The notes beneath the pieces are model-generated. The model did not search any database and was not told the DNA's origin. It saw only the letters and a list, made by a program, of their open reading frames with translations. Position numbers and translations under genes: made by a program. Positions 1 to 5,536 of a stretch of 6,715 nucleotides of DNA are shown here, one piece after another (the first letter of the stretch is position 1; the number at the start of each line of letters is the position of its first letter). This DNA is from Candidatus Thorarchaeota archaeon. GTDB taxonomy: Archaea; Asgardarchaeota; Thorarchaeia; Thorarchaeales; Thorarchaeaceae. Where the stretch lies: NCBI GenBank assembly GCA_020355105.1, contig CP070658.1, positions 1,621,948-1,628,662 of the forward strand, in the 5' to 3' direction.

Positions 1-261
1 GGAAGAGTAAACCAACCTACACGGAAGTATTGCACCCGTTGTGGAGCATCTCTGATTGGAGTCCAAGAGGAGAAGAAACCTGCGCCCGCTACTCCGACTC
101 GTGAGGTCGGGACTGTGACCACAGGAGAGCAGGCAATGGCAAGCGATGAGATTGCTAAACCTGCTTCTACCGTGCCCCCAGTTGAGGATCCTGAAACTCG
201 ACTTGTCCGACCAAGTGAGGTCAGAACGGATCGTCTAAGGACAGCTGATCGTCACGTCTAG
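1..261 (+). CDS. Zinc-ribbon protein, N-terminal part (5' partial, ends at in-frame TAG)
   Basis: The frame is open from the first base, so the gene starts before the window. Residues 11-14 (C-T-R-C, followed by GASLIG) form one zinc knuckle of the short zinc-ribbon type. A second Cys pair is needed and none follows, so the partner knuckle probably lies upstream of the window. After the knuckle comes a low-complexity stretch rich in Pro, Thr, Glu and Lys (residues 21-62), then the motif ETRLVRPSEVR (193-225). The frame stops at TAG 259-261 but stays open beyond it, and the same motif recurs downstream in the same frame. I therefore read this as the front of one gene that continues to 1227. 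The alternative is that this is a complete short zinc-ribbon protein and the next frame is a separate gene. Function is unknown; such ribbons commonly mediate protein or nucleic-acid contacts. Confidence 0.6.
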   Translation, partial: GRVNQPTRKYCTRCGASLIGVQEEKKPAPATPTREVGTVTTGEQAMASDEIAKPASTVPPVEDPETRLVRPSEVRTDRLRTADRHV

Positions 262-375
262 AAGACCGAGTTCGAGAAGGCGAAAGAGGTCTTCGAACAG
301 GCAGAGGAATATGGTGTAGAAGAAGGCCAGGCGGGTATCGTCGAAACTAGAATGCTGAGAGCCAGCGAGGTAAGA
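193..375 (+). repeat. Two copies of an ETR-x-x-R-x-SEVR protein motif (193-225 and 343-375)
   Basis: ETRLVRPSEVR is encoded at 193-225 and ETRMLRASEVR at 343-375. The copies are in the same frame and 150 bases (50 codons) apart. Eight of the eleven residues are identical, while the DNA differs at many synonymous positions (for example cga versus aga). That points to selection on the protein rather than a recent DNA duplication. The TAG lies between the copies. The motif may be a short linear binding segment; its function is unknown. Confidence 0.6.
259..261 (+). other. In-frame TAG codon inside an apparently continuous coding frame
   Basis: Codon 87 of the frame that is open from base 1 is TAG. 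Both sides are in the same phase and both look coding. Bases 262-351 encode a charged helical segment (KTEFEKAKEVFEQAEEYGVE) with no usable start codon before 352. Possible explanations are UAG decoded as pyrrolysine or by a suppressor, programmed read-through, a nonsense mutation that has made a pseudogene, or a base error. The sequence alone cannot choose among them. Confidence 0.6.
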
Positions 376-1227
376 GAGCTCCTCGATAGTGTTGCTGAGA
401 TGCCTCAGGAAGCATTCCAAGCCGCGGAAAGCCCTGACGCGTTTGGAGGGGCCGAACCCCCTGCACCATCCATTCCGACTCCGATGGACATCGAACAGAG
501 TATCCTTGGTTCAAAATCCACTCTGGTAGATCAGGAACCTGAACCAGTTGCTCCCGTACCGGAACCATCACCTGCCACGACACCCTTCAGTCCCGTGGAA
601 GCACCTGGTGCCCCTCCGGCTGCGGCGCCCAGCCAATCTCCTGTTGAACCTGCACCCACTCCACCACCACAGCCGCAGGCTGCTCCGCCGCCTACTCCTG
701 TTACCCCACCACCTGCTGCAGCTGCCCCTCCATCGGCTCCTGCTGCCCCAGCACCTGCGCCAGCCGCGACGGTGCCAGAGCGACCACCATTCGAAGCCAA
801 ACCAGCAAGCGATACACTGGACATAGACCTTCCCGATCCTGCCTATCGAAACGACCCGAAGATCAAGAGCATACACGTTGAGATTAGACAGTCCAATATT
901 GAACTTCAGAAAATCGAGTATGATGTCGAGGGCATCCGCATGCAACTGGATGCTGAAGTCGATAGATTGGAAATGATTGCAGACCAGAAGAAGACACGCT
1001 ACGAGAATCTCAGAGAACAGACTCTCGCAGCCAAGAAGGACGCCGAGGAAGCAAAGAAAGAGTATGGCTCAGCAGACAAGGAAAGGGCCAAGAAGATGTC
1101 TGAGGAACAGAAACGGATCGACAAGATGCGGAAAGCGATCCAGAAGGCAGAGAATGCAAGAAAGAAGCGGATTGACCAGCTCGAGAAGGAGAAGCAGAGG
1201 GCTGCTGAGAAAGCGGCGAGAGGATGA
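352..1227 (+). CDS. Pro/Ala-rich linker plus C-terminal coiled-coil protein (probable continuation of the upstream zinc-ribbon gene)
   Basis: Taken alone, this frame gives 291 residues from ATG 352. Residues 1-60 are mixed and acidic. Residues about 62-147 are a very Pro/Ala-rich, probably disordered linker. Residues about 170-291 are a highly charged Lys/Glu/Arg helix with heptad-like spacing, probably a coiled coil, ending at TGA 1225-1227. No signal peptide or membrane segment is visible. The ATG is doubtful as the native start: no clear ribosome site precedes it, it falls inside the second copy of an ETR-x-x-R-x-SEVR motif (343-375), and bases 262-351 are open in the same frame with charged helical coding character but contain no ATG, GTG or TTG. 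The true protein probably begins before the window and crosses the TAG at 259. I do not recognise a family. The architecture suggests a tethered scaffold or adaptor, which is inference. Confidence 0.7.
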   Translation: MLRASEVRELLDSVAEMPQEAFQAAESPDAFGGAEPPAPSIPTPMDIEQSILGSKSTLVDQEPEPVAPVPEPSPATTPFSPVEAPGAPPAAAPSQSPVEPAPTPPPQPQAAPPPTPVTPPPAAAAPPSAPAAPAPAPAATVPERPPFEAKPASDTLDIDLPDPAYRNDPKIKSIHVEIRQSNIELQKIEYDVEGIRMQLDAEVDRLEMIADQKKTRYENLREQTLAAKKDAEEAKKEYGSADKERAKKMSEEQKRIDKMRKAIQKAENARKKRIDQLEKEKQRAAEKAARG

Positions 1228-1257
1228 CCAAGAAGGTCTTCCACCAAAACGCAGCAA

Positions 1258-1265
1258 TTATAAAC
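1258..1265 (+). promoter_or_regulatory. Possible TATA box for the 65-residue gene
   Basis: TTATAAAC lies in the gap after the coiled-coil gene. A start about 25 bases downstream would leave a leader of roughly 45 bases before ATG 1333, which has its own GAGG ribosome site. No strong BRE is visible directly upstream. A second AT-rich candidate, CTATATCC, lies just downstream at about 1272-1279. Confidence 0.35.
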
Positions 1266-1332
1266 GGGTCACTATATCCATCAGTCCGCCAATAACCTCT
1301 GGTAAGAGTCCACTCTCAAAGAGGATACGACG

Positions 1333-1530
1333 ATGGAGAAGGAATATGCCAAGGACATAATGAATATCCTCAGGAGCATTGATCGGGTCGCCCTTTACAG
1401 CTTCCTTGAAGAGGGTGAAGAGGTTGTCGTTGAGGTGGAGTCTGGCAAGGTAGTTCTCTCACTCCTTGACGGTGACTTCGTGGTTCGACCGCTGGTGAAG
1501 CACACTCCCTACGATGATGAGAAACCATGA
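1333..1530 (+). CDS. Small acidic protein of unknown function
   Basis: This gene encodes 65 residues. ATG 1333 is preceded by GAGG at 1321-1324, with 8 bases between, a good ribosome site that supports the start. The product has an N-terminal amphipathic helix (MEKEYAKDIMNILRSIDRVA) followed by alternating hydrophobic and charged residues (EEVVVEVESGKVVLSLL, then FVVRPLV), which suggests a three-strand beta meander, and a charged tail ending at TGA. It has no Cys, no metal-binding motif and no membrane segment. The soluble, well-patterned sequence and ribosome site make it more convincing than most frames this short. It lies 105 bases after the coiled-coil gene on the same strand. I do not recognise a family. 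Confidence 0.6.
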   Translation: MEKEYAKDIMNILRSIDRVALYSFLEEGEEVVVEVESGKVVLSLLDGDFVVRPLVKHTPYDDEKP

Positions 1531-1768
1531 TGGCCGAGTGTTAAGGTCGCCATAGTAGCAATATTACTTCTCAGAAGCAGCTTTCTATCCAATCGTGACA
1601 CGGATTATCTCGCCTTACTGAAACGCCTTCTAGACCACTTCTACAGCATTTCTTCGTGACCTGAAGCTCCAGTCTTCTATTATATACTGCTTTTCCTATG
1701 CTTGTCTCAAGTCTTGCATCCCTATCAGGCTGCCGCGCCACCACAAGCATCCGTCGGAGTTCAACCAA
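1531..1768 (+). other. 238-base gap without a clear gene
   Basis: This gap separates two small plus-strand genes. It holds a short imperfect hairpin directly after the upstream stop (1531-1552, TGGC-C-GA pairing with TCGCCA). A TATA-like box lies at 1680-1687. No convincing coding frame is present: the frame opening at ATG 1698 gives an unpatterned Ser/Arg-rich product that overlaps the better gene at 1769. No tRNA could be closed here, although bases 1531-1546 resemble a tRNA D-arm. Confidence 0.5.
1680..1687 (+). promoter_or_regulatory. TATA box upstream of the 61-residue gene
   Basis: TTATATAC is close to the archaeal TATA consensus and stands out from its mixed-composition surroundings. 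Transcription would start near 1708-1712, giving a leader of about 60 bases before ATG 1769. The upstream BRE region is not distinctive. A short non-coding transcript starting here cannot be excluded. Confidence 0.5.
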
Positions 1769-1954
1769 ATGGCTGAGACCTGTATCATCAATATCGGTGA
1801 TCTACCAGGTCGGAGATTACGACGAAAGGTCCGCGTGTTCATGCAAGGGGAAGAAGTATCGGTTGAGGATGCTGCGGGACGTAGATATGGGGTCGCGATT
1901 CGTAGGAACAAACTAATCCTGCGATCCGACGACGGGGACATCTGTGCGTCATAG
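1769..1954 (+). CDS. Small basic, beta-rich protein of unknown function
   Basis: This gene encodes 61 residues, from ATG 1769 to TAG 1952-1954. GGAG at 1756-1759 lies 9 bases before the start, and a TATA box lies 89 bases upstream, so it has the signals of a real gene. The product alternates hydrophobic and polar residues (TCIINIGDL, KVRVFMQGEEVSVED, YGVAIRRNKLILRSDD) with an Arg-rich turn GRRLRRK at residues 14-20. A small beta-barrel or sheet able to contact nucleic acid is possible, but that is inference. It faces the convergent phosphoesterase gene, with 117 bases between them and no obvious terminator. It loosely resembles the 65-residue protein upstream in strand pattern (EEV-x-VE followed by a turn and a second strand). 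I do not recognise a family. Confidence 0.5.
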   Translation: MAETCIINIGDLPGRRLRRKVRVFMQGEEVSVEDAAGRRYGVAIRRNKLILRSDDGDICAS

Positions 1955-2071
1955 CCTCCCCAAGATATCGCTCTCCTCTCCACCGAAGACCGACACGAAC
2001 TGGTCTCAGCCAAACCTACTTTCTCTCGAGAAGATTGCGGGCAATGATGTTTCCTTGAAGCCAGAACTGGG

Positions 2072-2758
2072 TCAGAGAGTAATCTGAGTCACTTCTCTTC
2101 TTGCTGGAAATGCCACATTGACGACTCTTGTCCTACCGATTCTTGTGTCTATTCGCATAGGATTATGCACATGTCCGTGTATGATAAGATCCGGCTGAAC
2201 AGATTCTGTCGCTTTTGAAATCCACCATGAGAAGAAGTCGCCTTCCGATTCCTCTAGGCTCTCCGAAAGTGGGTTGTAGTGCATCAGGAGAATGGTGTCG
2301 TCGACCTTGCGAGCTACTTCCTGCAGGATTTTTGAGAGCCGTTTGGCGCGACTGTCGAATGCCTTCCTGATATCCGTAGAGTCTACATCCTCGGAATCCC
2401 CACGACTCTGGAAAGGGGCATGTGTCCCCACGATGCCTAACTTGGAACGACCATGGTCGAAAGTCATGGCCTCGTCATCGAGGAACGTCACCCTATCGTC
2501 TGTCAACTGAAGAATGTCATTCCTGATTCCGGCAAACTCCTCATTTCCGAAACATGCGACTATGGGTAGGCTAGGATCCAGCCGCATGTCAATTGCCTCA
2601 GTCACGTTCCGATACTCGGCAGCCTTCCCGAAGTTCACGATATCTCCTGCGAACAGGAACAATTCAGGACTTCCTATCTTTGTGAGAGAGTTGGTGAACT
2701 CCTTGAGGAACTTGGGGCTATGAACATCTGCAACGGCTGCTATTCTCAATGTTCTCAC
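2072..2758 (-). CDS. Calcineurin-like metallophosphoesterase
   Basis: This gene encodes 228 residues, from GTG at 2758-2756 to TGA. The metallophosphoesterase motifs occur in order: D11-x-H13 (ADVH), G38-D39, G71-N72-E73-E74, H160 (LLMHYNP) and G195-H196-V197-H198. These would hold a two-metal centre that hydrolyses phosphomono- or phosphodiesters. The third motif reads GNEE rather than the common GNH(D/E). The metal-binding Asn is kept but the catalytic His is replaced, as in some archaeal phosphodiesterase members that have GNCD. The length is normal for a stand-alone domain; there is no signal peptide or membrane segment, so it should be cytosolic. The GTG is chosen because residues 4-13 form the first beta strand and metal motif immediately after it. 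The substrate cannot be told from the sequence. The gene diverges from the M20 peptidase gene. Confidence 0.88.
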   Translation of the reverse strand: MRTLRIAAVADVHSPKFLKEFTNSLTKIGSPELFLFAGDIVNFGKAAEYRNVTEAIDMRLDPSLPIVACFGNEEFAGIRNDILQLTDDRVTFLDDEAMTFDHGRSKLGIVGTHAPFQSRGDSEDVDSTDIRKAFDSRAKRLSKILQEVARKVDDTILLMHYNPLSESLEESEGDFFSWWISKATESVQPDLIIHGHVHNPMRIDTRIGRTRVVNVAFPARREVTQITL

Positions 2759-2990
2759 TCTTGACTAGACCTAAGCTATATTGTACAATGGAGTATTTCT
2801 ATCCACAATTCTGGAGTGGCAGGTCTCGGCTTGCTCTTGGGTCTTCATTGCCTTAAGCTCAGACAGGGGTAACTGCCTCATCGACTCTGCCTTGTATGCT
2901 ATTGCACTCTCTTCACATAAGTCTGACATTTCTGAGTCCAATCAGCTATCTTCTTAGGTTGGGTTTCCTGCTAGGCTTCATGGTGCTACT
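2759..2990. other. Divergent intergenic region between phosphoesterase and M20 peptidase genes
   Basis: These 232 bases must hold promoters for both flanking genes. Near the minus-strand gene there is a TATA-like element with a palindrome. For the peptidase I see no good TATA box. GGTG at 2982-2985 may serve as its ribosome site. No coding frame, RNA gene or repeat is evident. Confidence 0.5.
2776..2790 (-). promoter_or_regulatory. Possible promoter of the phosphoesterase gene with an ATTGTACAAT palindrome
   Basis: Read on the minus strand, the region gives ACAATATAG about 20-25 bases before GTG 2758, the spacing expected of a TATA box for a leaderless or nearly leaderless transcript. Bases 2780-2789 (ATTGTACAAT) are a perfect 10-base palindrome overlapping this box, so a dimeric regulator could bind there. 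No clear Shine-Dalgarno site precedes the GTG, which fits a leaderless message. Confidence 0.35.
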
Positions 2991-4127
2991 TTGACGAATG
3001 AGAGGAGAGTCTTATCATTACTCAAGGACTTGGTTGCCACTCCCTCTGAGAGTCCTCCGGGAAGAGAGGCTGAAGTGGCGAAGGTACTTCGGGAGCATAT
3101 GGAAGGTCACGGGATATCATGCGTTTCCGTGAGTCCGCGTGAGGGCCGCCCAAACCTGGTTTTTTCAACTTCGGAGAGGCAGACTGGTGATCTCGTTCTT
3201 CATGGTCACCTAGACACTGTACCAATAGGTCCTAGAGAGAACTGGAACTATGACCCTTTTGGTGCCGAGATTGCAAGGGGCAAATTGTACGGGAGGGGAG
3301 CTGCAGACATGAAGGGTCCCGTAGCCGCACTAGCAGAAGCAATGATCCTCTACGATGATGAGGGGCACTCCCGACCACTCACCATGCTAGCAACCTCAGA
3401 TGAGGAGAGCGGGTGTTTTGGAGCCGAAGAAGTTGCAGATAGTGGCTTGCTAAATGGAGTTGCATGGGGTGTATGTGCAGAACCGACAAGCCTCAACGTA
3501 CTTGTCGGAGAAAAAGGGACCTTCTGGCATCGCGTTATAGCAGAAGGCAAGTCCGCTCACGGCTCTCGCCCACATGAAGGACTCAACGCGATTACACTGT
3601 GCATGAAGGCGCTGGAAGTGTTGACGGCTCCGGGGTACGAATACGAACCTGACGAGTTGATGGGCGAGTCTACCATAAATGTGGGCAAGATATCGGGGGG
3701 AACCAAGATCAACGTGGTGCCCGACTATTGTGAGGCCGAGGTGGACATGCGTACAGTCAAAGGTCAGACAAATGAGGGAATCACGAAGCAGATGACAAAG
3801 CGACTGGAACAGGAAGGGCTCTCTGAAGAGATCAGAGTTGAGTATATCCACGGCAAGCCTGCCGTTGTCACTCCACGGGATGCAGAGATTGTGAAGGTGA
3901 GCATGGATGCCGTGAAGAGAGTGACAGGGCGTGAACCGTCTCCTAATGCGGCCACGTATGGCACCGACTGCTCTGTTCTCCAACCCAGAATCGGCATAGT
4001 GAATGTAATCTGCGGTCCAGGTTCGATAGAGCAGGCACACCAGCCGGATGAGTATATCAGAGTCGACGAGCTCGTACAGTCTGTTGATGTGTATCTCGAA
4101 ATAGCTCGTCACTTCTCTGGGGACTAA
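2991..4127 (+). CDS. M20 family metallopeptidase/deacylase (ArgE/DapE/CPG2-like)
   Basis: This gene encodes 378 residues, a typical length for the M20 family of two-zinc hydrolases that cleave N-acyl amino acids or small peptides. The full metal and catalytic set is present: H73 and D75 (HGHLDTVP), bridging D106 (GRGAADMKG), catalytic E138 and ligand E139 (TSDEESG), E164 (AEPTS) and H350 (AHQPDEY). Residues about 175-290 are the inserted dimerisation domain, with SAHGSRPHEG. TTG 2991 is the start: an in-frame TAG lies at 2955-2957, no ATG or GTG lies between, and GGTG at 2982-2985 can act as ribosome site. The next frame's ATG overlaps the TAA as TAATG but opens no real gene. The substrate is uncertain: acetylornithine, succinyl-diaminopimelate, LysW-linked lysine or a dipeptide are all possible, and no biosynthesis gene nearby decides it. 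Confidence 0.9.
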   Translation: MTNERRVLSLLKDLVATPSESPPGREAEVAKVLREHMEGHGISCVSVSPREGRPNLVFSTSERQTGDLVLHGHLDTVPIGPRENWNYDPFGAEIARGKLYGRGAADMKGPVAALAEAMILYDDEGHSRPLTMLATSDEESGCFGAEEVADSGLLNGVAWGVCAEPTSLNVLVGEKGTFWHRVIAEGKSAHGSRPHEGLNAITLCMKALEVLTAPGYEYEPDELMGESTINVGKISGGTKINVVPDYCEAEVDMRTVKGQTNEGITKQMTKRLEQEGLSEEIRVEYIHGKPAVVTPRDAEIVKVSMDAVKRVTGREPSPNAATYGTDCSVLQPRIGIVNVICGPGSIEQAHQPDEYIRVDELVQSVDVYLEIARHFSGD

Positions 4128-4144
4128 TGCTGAAGTACCACCTC

Positions 4145-4160
4145 GGAGAAAGCTTAAAGT
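4145..4160 (+). promoter_or_regulatory. BRE/TATA-like promoter of the three-gene cluster
   Basis: GGAGAAA (4145-4151, BRE-like) is followed by CTTAAAG (4153-4159, TATA-like). A start about 25 bases on, near 4182, would leave a leader of about 36 bases holding GGGAGGGG before the first gene. This is the only such element in the 90-base gap after the peptidase, so it may drive the three genes downstream. Confidence 0.45.
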
Positions 4161-4217
4161 TGACCTTTTCGCAGACTTGGGCTCGAAACTGCCTTCCACT
4201 GGGAGGGGCAACTGTTG

Positions 4218-4727
4218 ATGCTACTCGAAGACATTCTGAACCTCTTCTACGAACCCTTCATCCAGTATGTGATACTCGTAGTTATACTGGCCGCCGTTGC
4301 AGGCGTCGCCGCTCGCCGTGGACGCGGCCCAAAGAGATCCGGGGCGGCAAAACGCATGGAACGAATGATAGGTGATATCGACAAGGGAAGGGATGTTCGT
4401 GCCCCGGATGTAAAATCCCGTCAGAGCATCATCACTGGCATGTTTGAAAGCAAGATGCGAGCCGTCGGCTTGGAGCCGACAACCGAATCGGGCTACATAC
4501 CTGTGTCTTATACCCCGCTCGCCCGGTTCCTAAGTGAACGAGGGATAAACGATGACATTGTGTCAGCCATTACGAGCGGCCTGAAAGAGGAGGAGTCCGA
4601 GGAAGATGTGCGCTCCATAATCGAGGCGGCGGCAGGCACTCCCGATGTGGACCTCACACCAACTGAGATTGAGAAGGCACAAGAACTCGCAGTTGAAGAG
4701 TGGACTCGTCTAAAGGGCGCAGGGTGA
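4218..4727 (+). CDS. Single-pass membrane-anchored protein of unknown function
   Basis: This gene encodes 169 residues from ATG 4218; an in-frame TTG directly before it at 4215 would add one residue. GGGAGGGG at 4201-4208 is a strong ribosome site for either. Residues about 14-32 form one hydrophobic segment (FIQYVILVVILAAVAGVAA) followed by a basic cluster RRGRGPKR, so the N-terminus should be outside and the bulk of the protein cytosolic. Residues about 41-169 are charged and mostly helical, with a central segment around RFLSERGINDDIVSAI and an acidic stretch (KEEESEED) before a final helix. There are no Cys residues and no catalytic motif I can recognise. It lies 18 bases before alaX and probably shares its transcript. 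It could anchor or recruit a partner to the membrane, which is inference only. Confidence 0.75.
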   Translation: MLLEDILNLFYEPFIQYVILVVILAAVAGVAARRGRGPKRSGAAKRMERMIGDIDKGRDVRAPDVKSRQSIITGMFESKMRAVGLEPTTESGYIPVSYTPLARFLSERGINDDIVSAITSGLKEEESEEDVRSIIEAAAGTPDVDLTPTEIEKAQELAVEEWTRLKGAG

Positions 4728-4745
4728 CCATAGAGAGGGAGCCTG

Positions 4746-5501
4746 ATGACCGATCTGCTCTATATGAGAAACAACTACCTCAGAGATTTCGATGCGAAAG
4801 TAATCAGGATTGACGAGGACTTTGTAGTTTTGGATCGGACTGCCTTCTATCCCCTTGGAGGTGGGCAAACCAGTGACAAGGGGTTCTTGAATGATGAGGC
4901 CTCAAGAATAGCCATTCATGAGGTTCGAAAGGTTGAGGGAGAGATTAGACACTTCACCAGCGATCACATCACATTCGCTTCCGTGGCAAATGTACATGGT
5001 GAACTTGATTGGGCGCATCGATACGAGTGTATGAGATTTCACACTGCTCAACACGTTCTGTCCAGGTATCTACAACTGAATTACGGTGTCGAAACTGTCG
5101 GGAACATTATTACTCCAGGGAAGAGCAGGGCAGACTATGCGCCACTTGACGACTTCGGGAACGAGATGAAAGCCGAAGTAGAAGCTGGTGTCAACGCTTT
5201 GCTGACACAGAATCTCGAAGTTGAAACTCGGTTCATGGAACGAAAGGAAGCAATCAAATTCCTGAAAGACAAGGACTATCAGACTCGATACCTCGAGATG
5301 GTACCAGAGAGTGTCAGAGAGTTCAGAGTCCTGATAGTTGGTGACTATGACGCTTCTTCTTGCGCAGGGACTCATGTTTCAAACACGAGCGAGGTTGGCA
5401 CAATCGCGATTGGGAAAAGCACGAATGTAGGGGCAGGGAAGAGAAGAATCTACTTTCGCCTTTGGGACGAGCCGCATCAGCTAGCAGCCAACAGTTTTTA
5501 G
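4746..5501 (+). CDS. alaX: AlaX-M type alanyl-tRNA editing hydrolase
   Basis: This gene encodes 251 residues. It is a free-standing relative of the editing domain of alanyl-tRNA synthetase, a family that deacylates mischarged Ser-tRNA(Ala) (and in some members Gly-tRNA(Ala)) in trans in the cytosol. An N-terminal beta-barrel-like part carries YPLGGGQTSDKG (residues 35-46), the Gly-rich motif that marks the medium and long AlaX forms. The zinc site is complete: H99-x3-H103 (HTAQH) and C206-x3-H210 (CAGTH). The C-terminal GKSTNVGAGKRRIYF segment is typical. There is no synthetase catalytic domain and no C-Ala domain, so this is AlaX-M. The start is supported by GAGGGAG at 4735-4741, 4 bases before the ATG. 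The stop is TAG; reading through it would add 12 further codons and end at TGA 5538-5540, overlapping the next start. Confidence 0.93.
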   Translation: MTDLLYMRNNYLRDFDAKVIRIDEDFVVLDRTAFYPLGGGQTSDKGFLNDEASRIAIHEVRKVEGEIRHFTSDHITFASVANVHGELDWAHRYECMRFHTAQHVLSRYLQLNYGVETVGNIITPGKSRADYAPLDDFGNEMKAEVEAGVNALLTQNLEVETRFMERKEAIKFLKDKDYQTRYLEMVPESVREFRVLIVGDYDASSCAGTHVSNTSEVGTIAIGKSTNVGAGKRRIYFRLWDEPHQLAANSF

Positions 5502-5536
5502 GTTGATATGACAAGCCATTCGCGTGGTTGTGACTC

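Noticed and set aside
661..770. Repetitive CCA/CCT/GCT-rich DNA as a possible repeat array
   Set aside because: There are no regular units or spacers; it is codon-level low complexity from the Pro/Ala-rich protein segment.
531..945. Gly-rich and Arg/Trp-rich minus-strand frames and a His/Leu-rich plus-strand frame
   Set aside because: They are by-products of the Pro/Ala-coding low-complexity DNA of the linker region.
1524..1600. tRNA-like D-arm (TGGCCGAGTGTTAAGG) after the 65-residue gene
   Set aside because: It resembles a tRNA A-box, but there is no T-arm (GTTCRA-type) sequence, no matching acceptor stem and no clear anticodon stem downstream. Treated as chance.
1698..1916. 72-residue plus-strand frame just after the TATA box
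   Set aside because: It overlaps the gene at 1769 in another frame, lacks a ribosome site and has no folded-protein pattern.
3450..4211. 253-residue open frame on the minus strand
   Set aside because: It lies antisense to the M20 peptidase, whose metal motifs are complete. Its product has no recognisable motif, so it is a shadow frame.
4127..4375. 82-residue plus-strand frame starting at TAATG on the peptidase stop
   Set aside because: The overlap looks like translational coupling, but the frame overlaps the better-supported membrane-protein gene, and its product is Arg-rich and unpatterned.
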